NCBI GenBank assembly: GCA_946480705.1
Contig: CAMLLF010000261.1
Location: 1-6,153, forward strand
Source of the DNA: an uncultured Lysobacteraceae bacterium
GTDB taxonomy: Bacteria; Pseudomonadota; Gammaproteobacteria; Xanthomonadales; Rhodanobacteraceae
Length of the DNA stretch: 6,153 bases
Direction of reading: 5' to 3'
The notes beneath the pieces were generated by a model that was not told the origin of the DNA, ran no database searches, and saw nothing but the letters and a program-made list of their open reading frames with translations. This document shows, piece by piece, positions 5,800-6,153 of this stretch; positions within the stretch are counted from its first letter, which is position 1; each line of letters begins with the position of its first letter. Position numbers and translations under genes: made by a program.

Positions 5800-6153
5800 T
5801 CACTGCAGTGCCACGAGCATCGGTACGAGACCCTGGCCCGATTCGAGCGGCGCCAGCGCCTTGCCGATGATGGTTCCGAACGAGCGGCCCGGTTCCGACG
5901 CGACCATCGCGTGACCGGGCGTGGGCGACGTCGTCAACAGGTCGCCGGTCATGATGGCGCCGAACTGCGCGTCGGCCTTGCAGCACACCTTCCCGAGCAA
6001 GGCGACGGGCTGTCGGTTGCCCGACGTCTTGTGCCCATCGAGCACGATCGCAGGCTTGTAGTCGCCGGCACCGGAGATGACGCCCGCGACGCGCTTGTCG
6101 TACGCGGCGGCGCACGCCGACAAGGTGCCGTCGTCACCGAGTACCATCACGGT
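5800..6153 (-). CDS. Uncharacterised protein, C-terminal part (5' end outside window)
   Basis: The frame is open from the window edge to a TGA (complement of 5800-5802), giving 117 residues. The true start is outside the window; the GTG and ATG near 6150 and 6147 are internal or at best uncertain. The visible part is a compact Gly/Ala-rich domain: VMVLGDDG, then DKRVAGVISGAGDYKPAIVLDG, PVALLGKVCCKADA, GDLLTTSPTPGHAM, FGTIIGKALAPLESG and a C-terminal LVPMLVALQ. The pattern of V-x-G and GDLL-T(T/S)-x-TPGHAM followed by G-x-x-IGKAL is one I associate with C-terminal domains of large bacterial proteins of unknown role and with tail-fibre-like or autoprocessing (peptidase G2-like) C-termini. That link is from memory and unverified. 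The Cys-Cys pair in KVCCKAD could bind metal or be incidental. It leads a probable three-gene minus-strand operon, with 40 bp to the next gene. Confidence 0.75.
   Translation of the reverse strand, partial: TVMVLGDDGTLSACAAAYDKRVAGVISGAGDYKPAIVLDGHKTSGNRQPVALLGKVCCKADAQFGAIMTGDLLTTSPTPGHAMVASEPGRSFGTIIGKALAPLESGQGLVPMLVALQ

Noticed and set aside
5801..5810. Perfect 10-bp palindrome CACTGCAGTG at the end of the 5800-6153 gene
   Set aside because: It falls within the last codons (Leu-Gln and stop) of the gene and is short enough to arise by chance. No second copy was seen.

Overview
The window is a high-GC proteobacterial chromosome segment with two convergent blocks. GC-rich third positions, the gene order zwf-pgl-edd-eda and the protein signatures (for example the PGPGG and [11 protein letters not shown] regions of Zwf) point to a gamma- or betaproteobacterium. 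I lean towards Xanthomonadales, but this is an inference from gene order and sequence flavour, not from a phylogeny.

Plus strand, 1-4331: a complete Entner-Doudoroff operon except for the missing 5' part of zwf. Zwf (glucose-6-phosphate dehydrogenase, C-terminal 333 residues) makes 6-phosphogluconolactone. Pgl hydrolyses it to 6-phosphogluconate. Edd dehydrates that to 2-keto-3-deoxy-6-phosphogluconate (KDPG), and Eda splits KDPG into pyruvate and glyceraldehyde-3-phosphate. zwf and pgl overlap by 17 nt, and edd and eda overlap by an ATGA. The two pairs are separated by 110 bp (1745-1854) holding a long purine/pyrimidine-asymmetric inverted repeat. This could be a partial terminator, an mRNA-processing or stability element, or a short dispersed repeat. 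No glk or hexR lies in the window.

Boundary, 4332-4393: 62 bp between the converging stop codons, with one short GC hairpin and no clear T-tract.

Minus strand, 6153-4394 (read right to left): three uncharacterised genes that look like one transcription unit. The first enters from beyond the window and ends in a compact Gly/Ala-rich C-terminal domain. The second encodes a 226-residue protein with a C-terminal membrane region and a Pro-rich tail. The third encodes a 190-residue protein with a GTG start. By eye, the second and third share a divergent domain built around an HD(S/G)G motif and a downstream RI-x3-W motif, so they look like ancient tandem paralogues. This is the least ordinary part of the window. 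Its function cannot be read from the sequence.

I found no tRNA, rRNA, CRISPR array, transposase or insertion-sequence ends. The many long overlapping open frames on other strands are by-products of GC-rich codon use.
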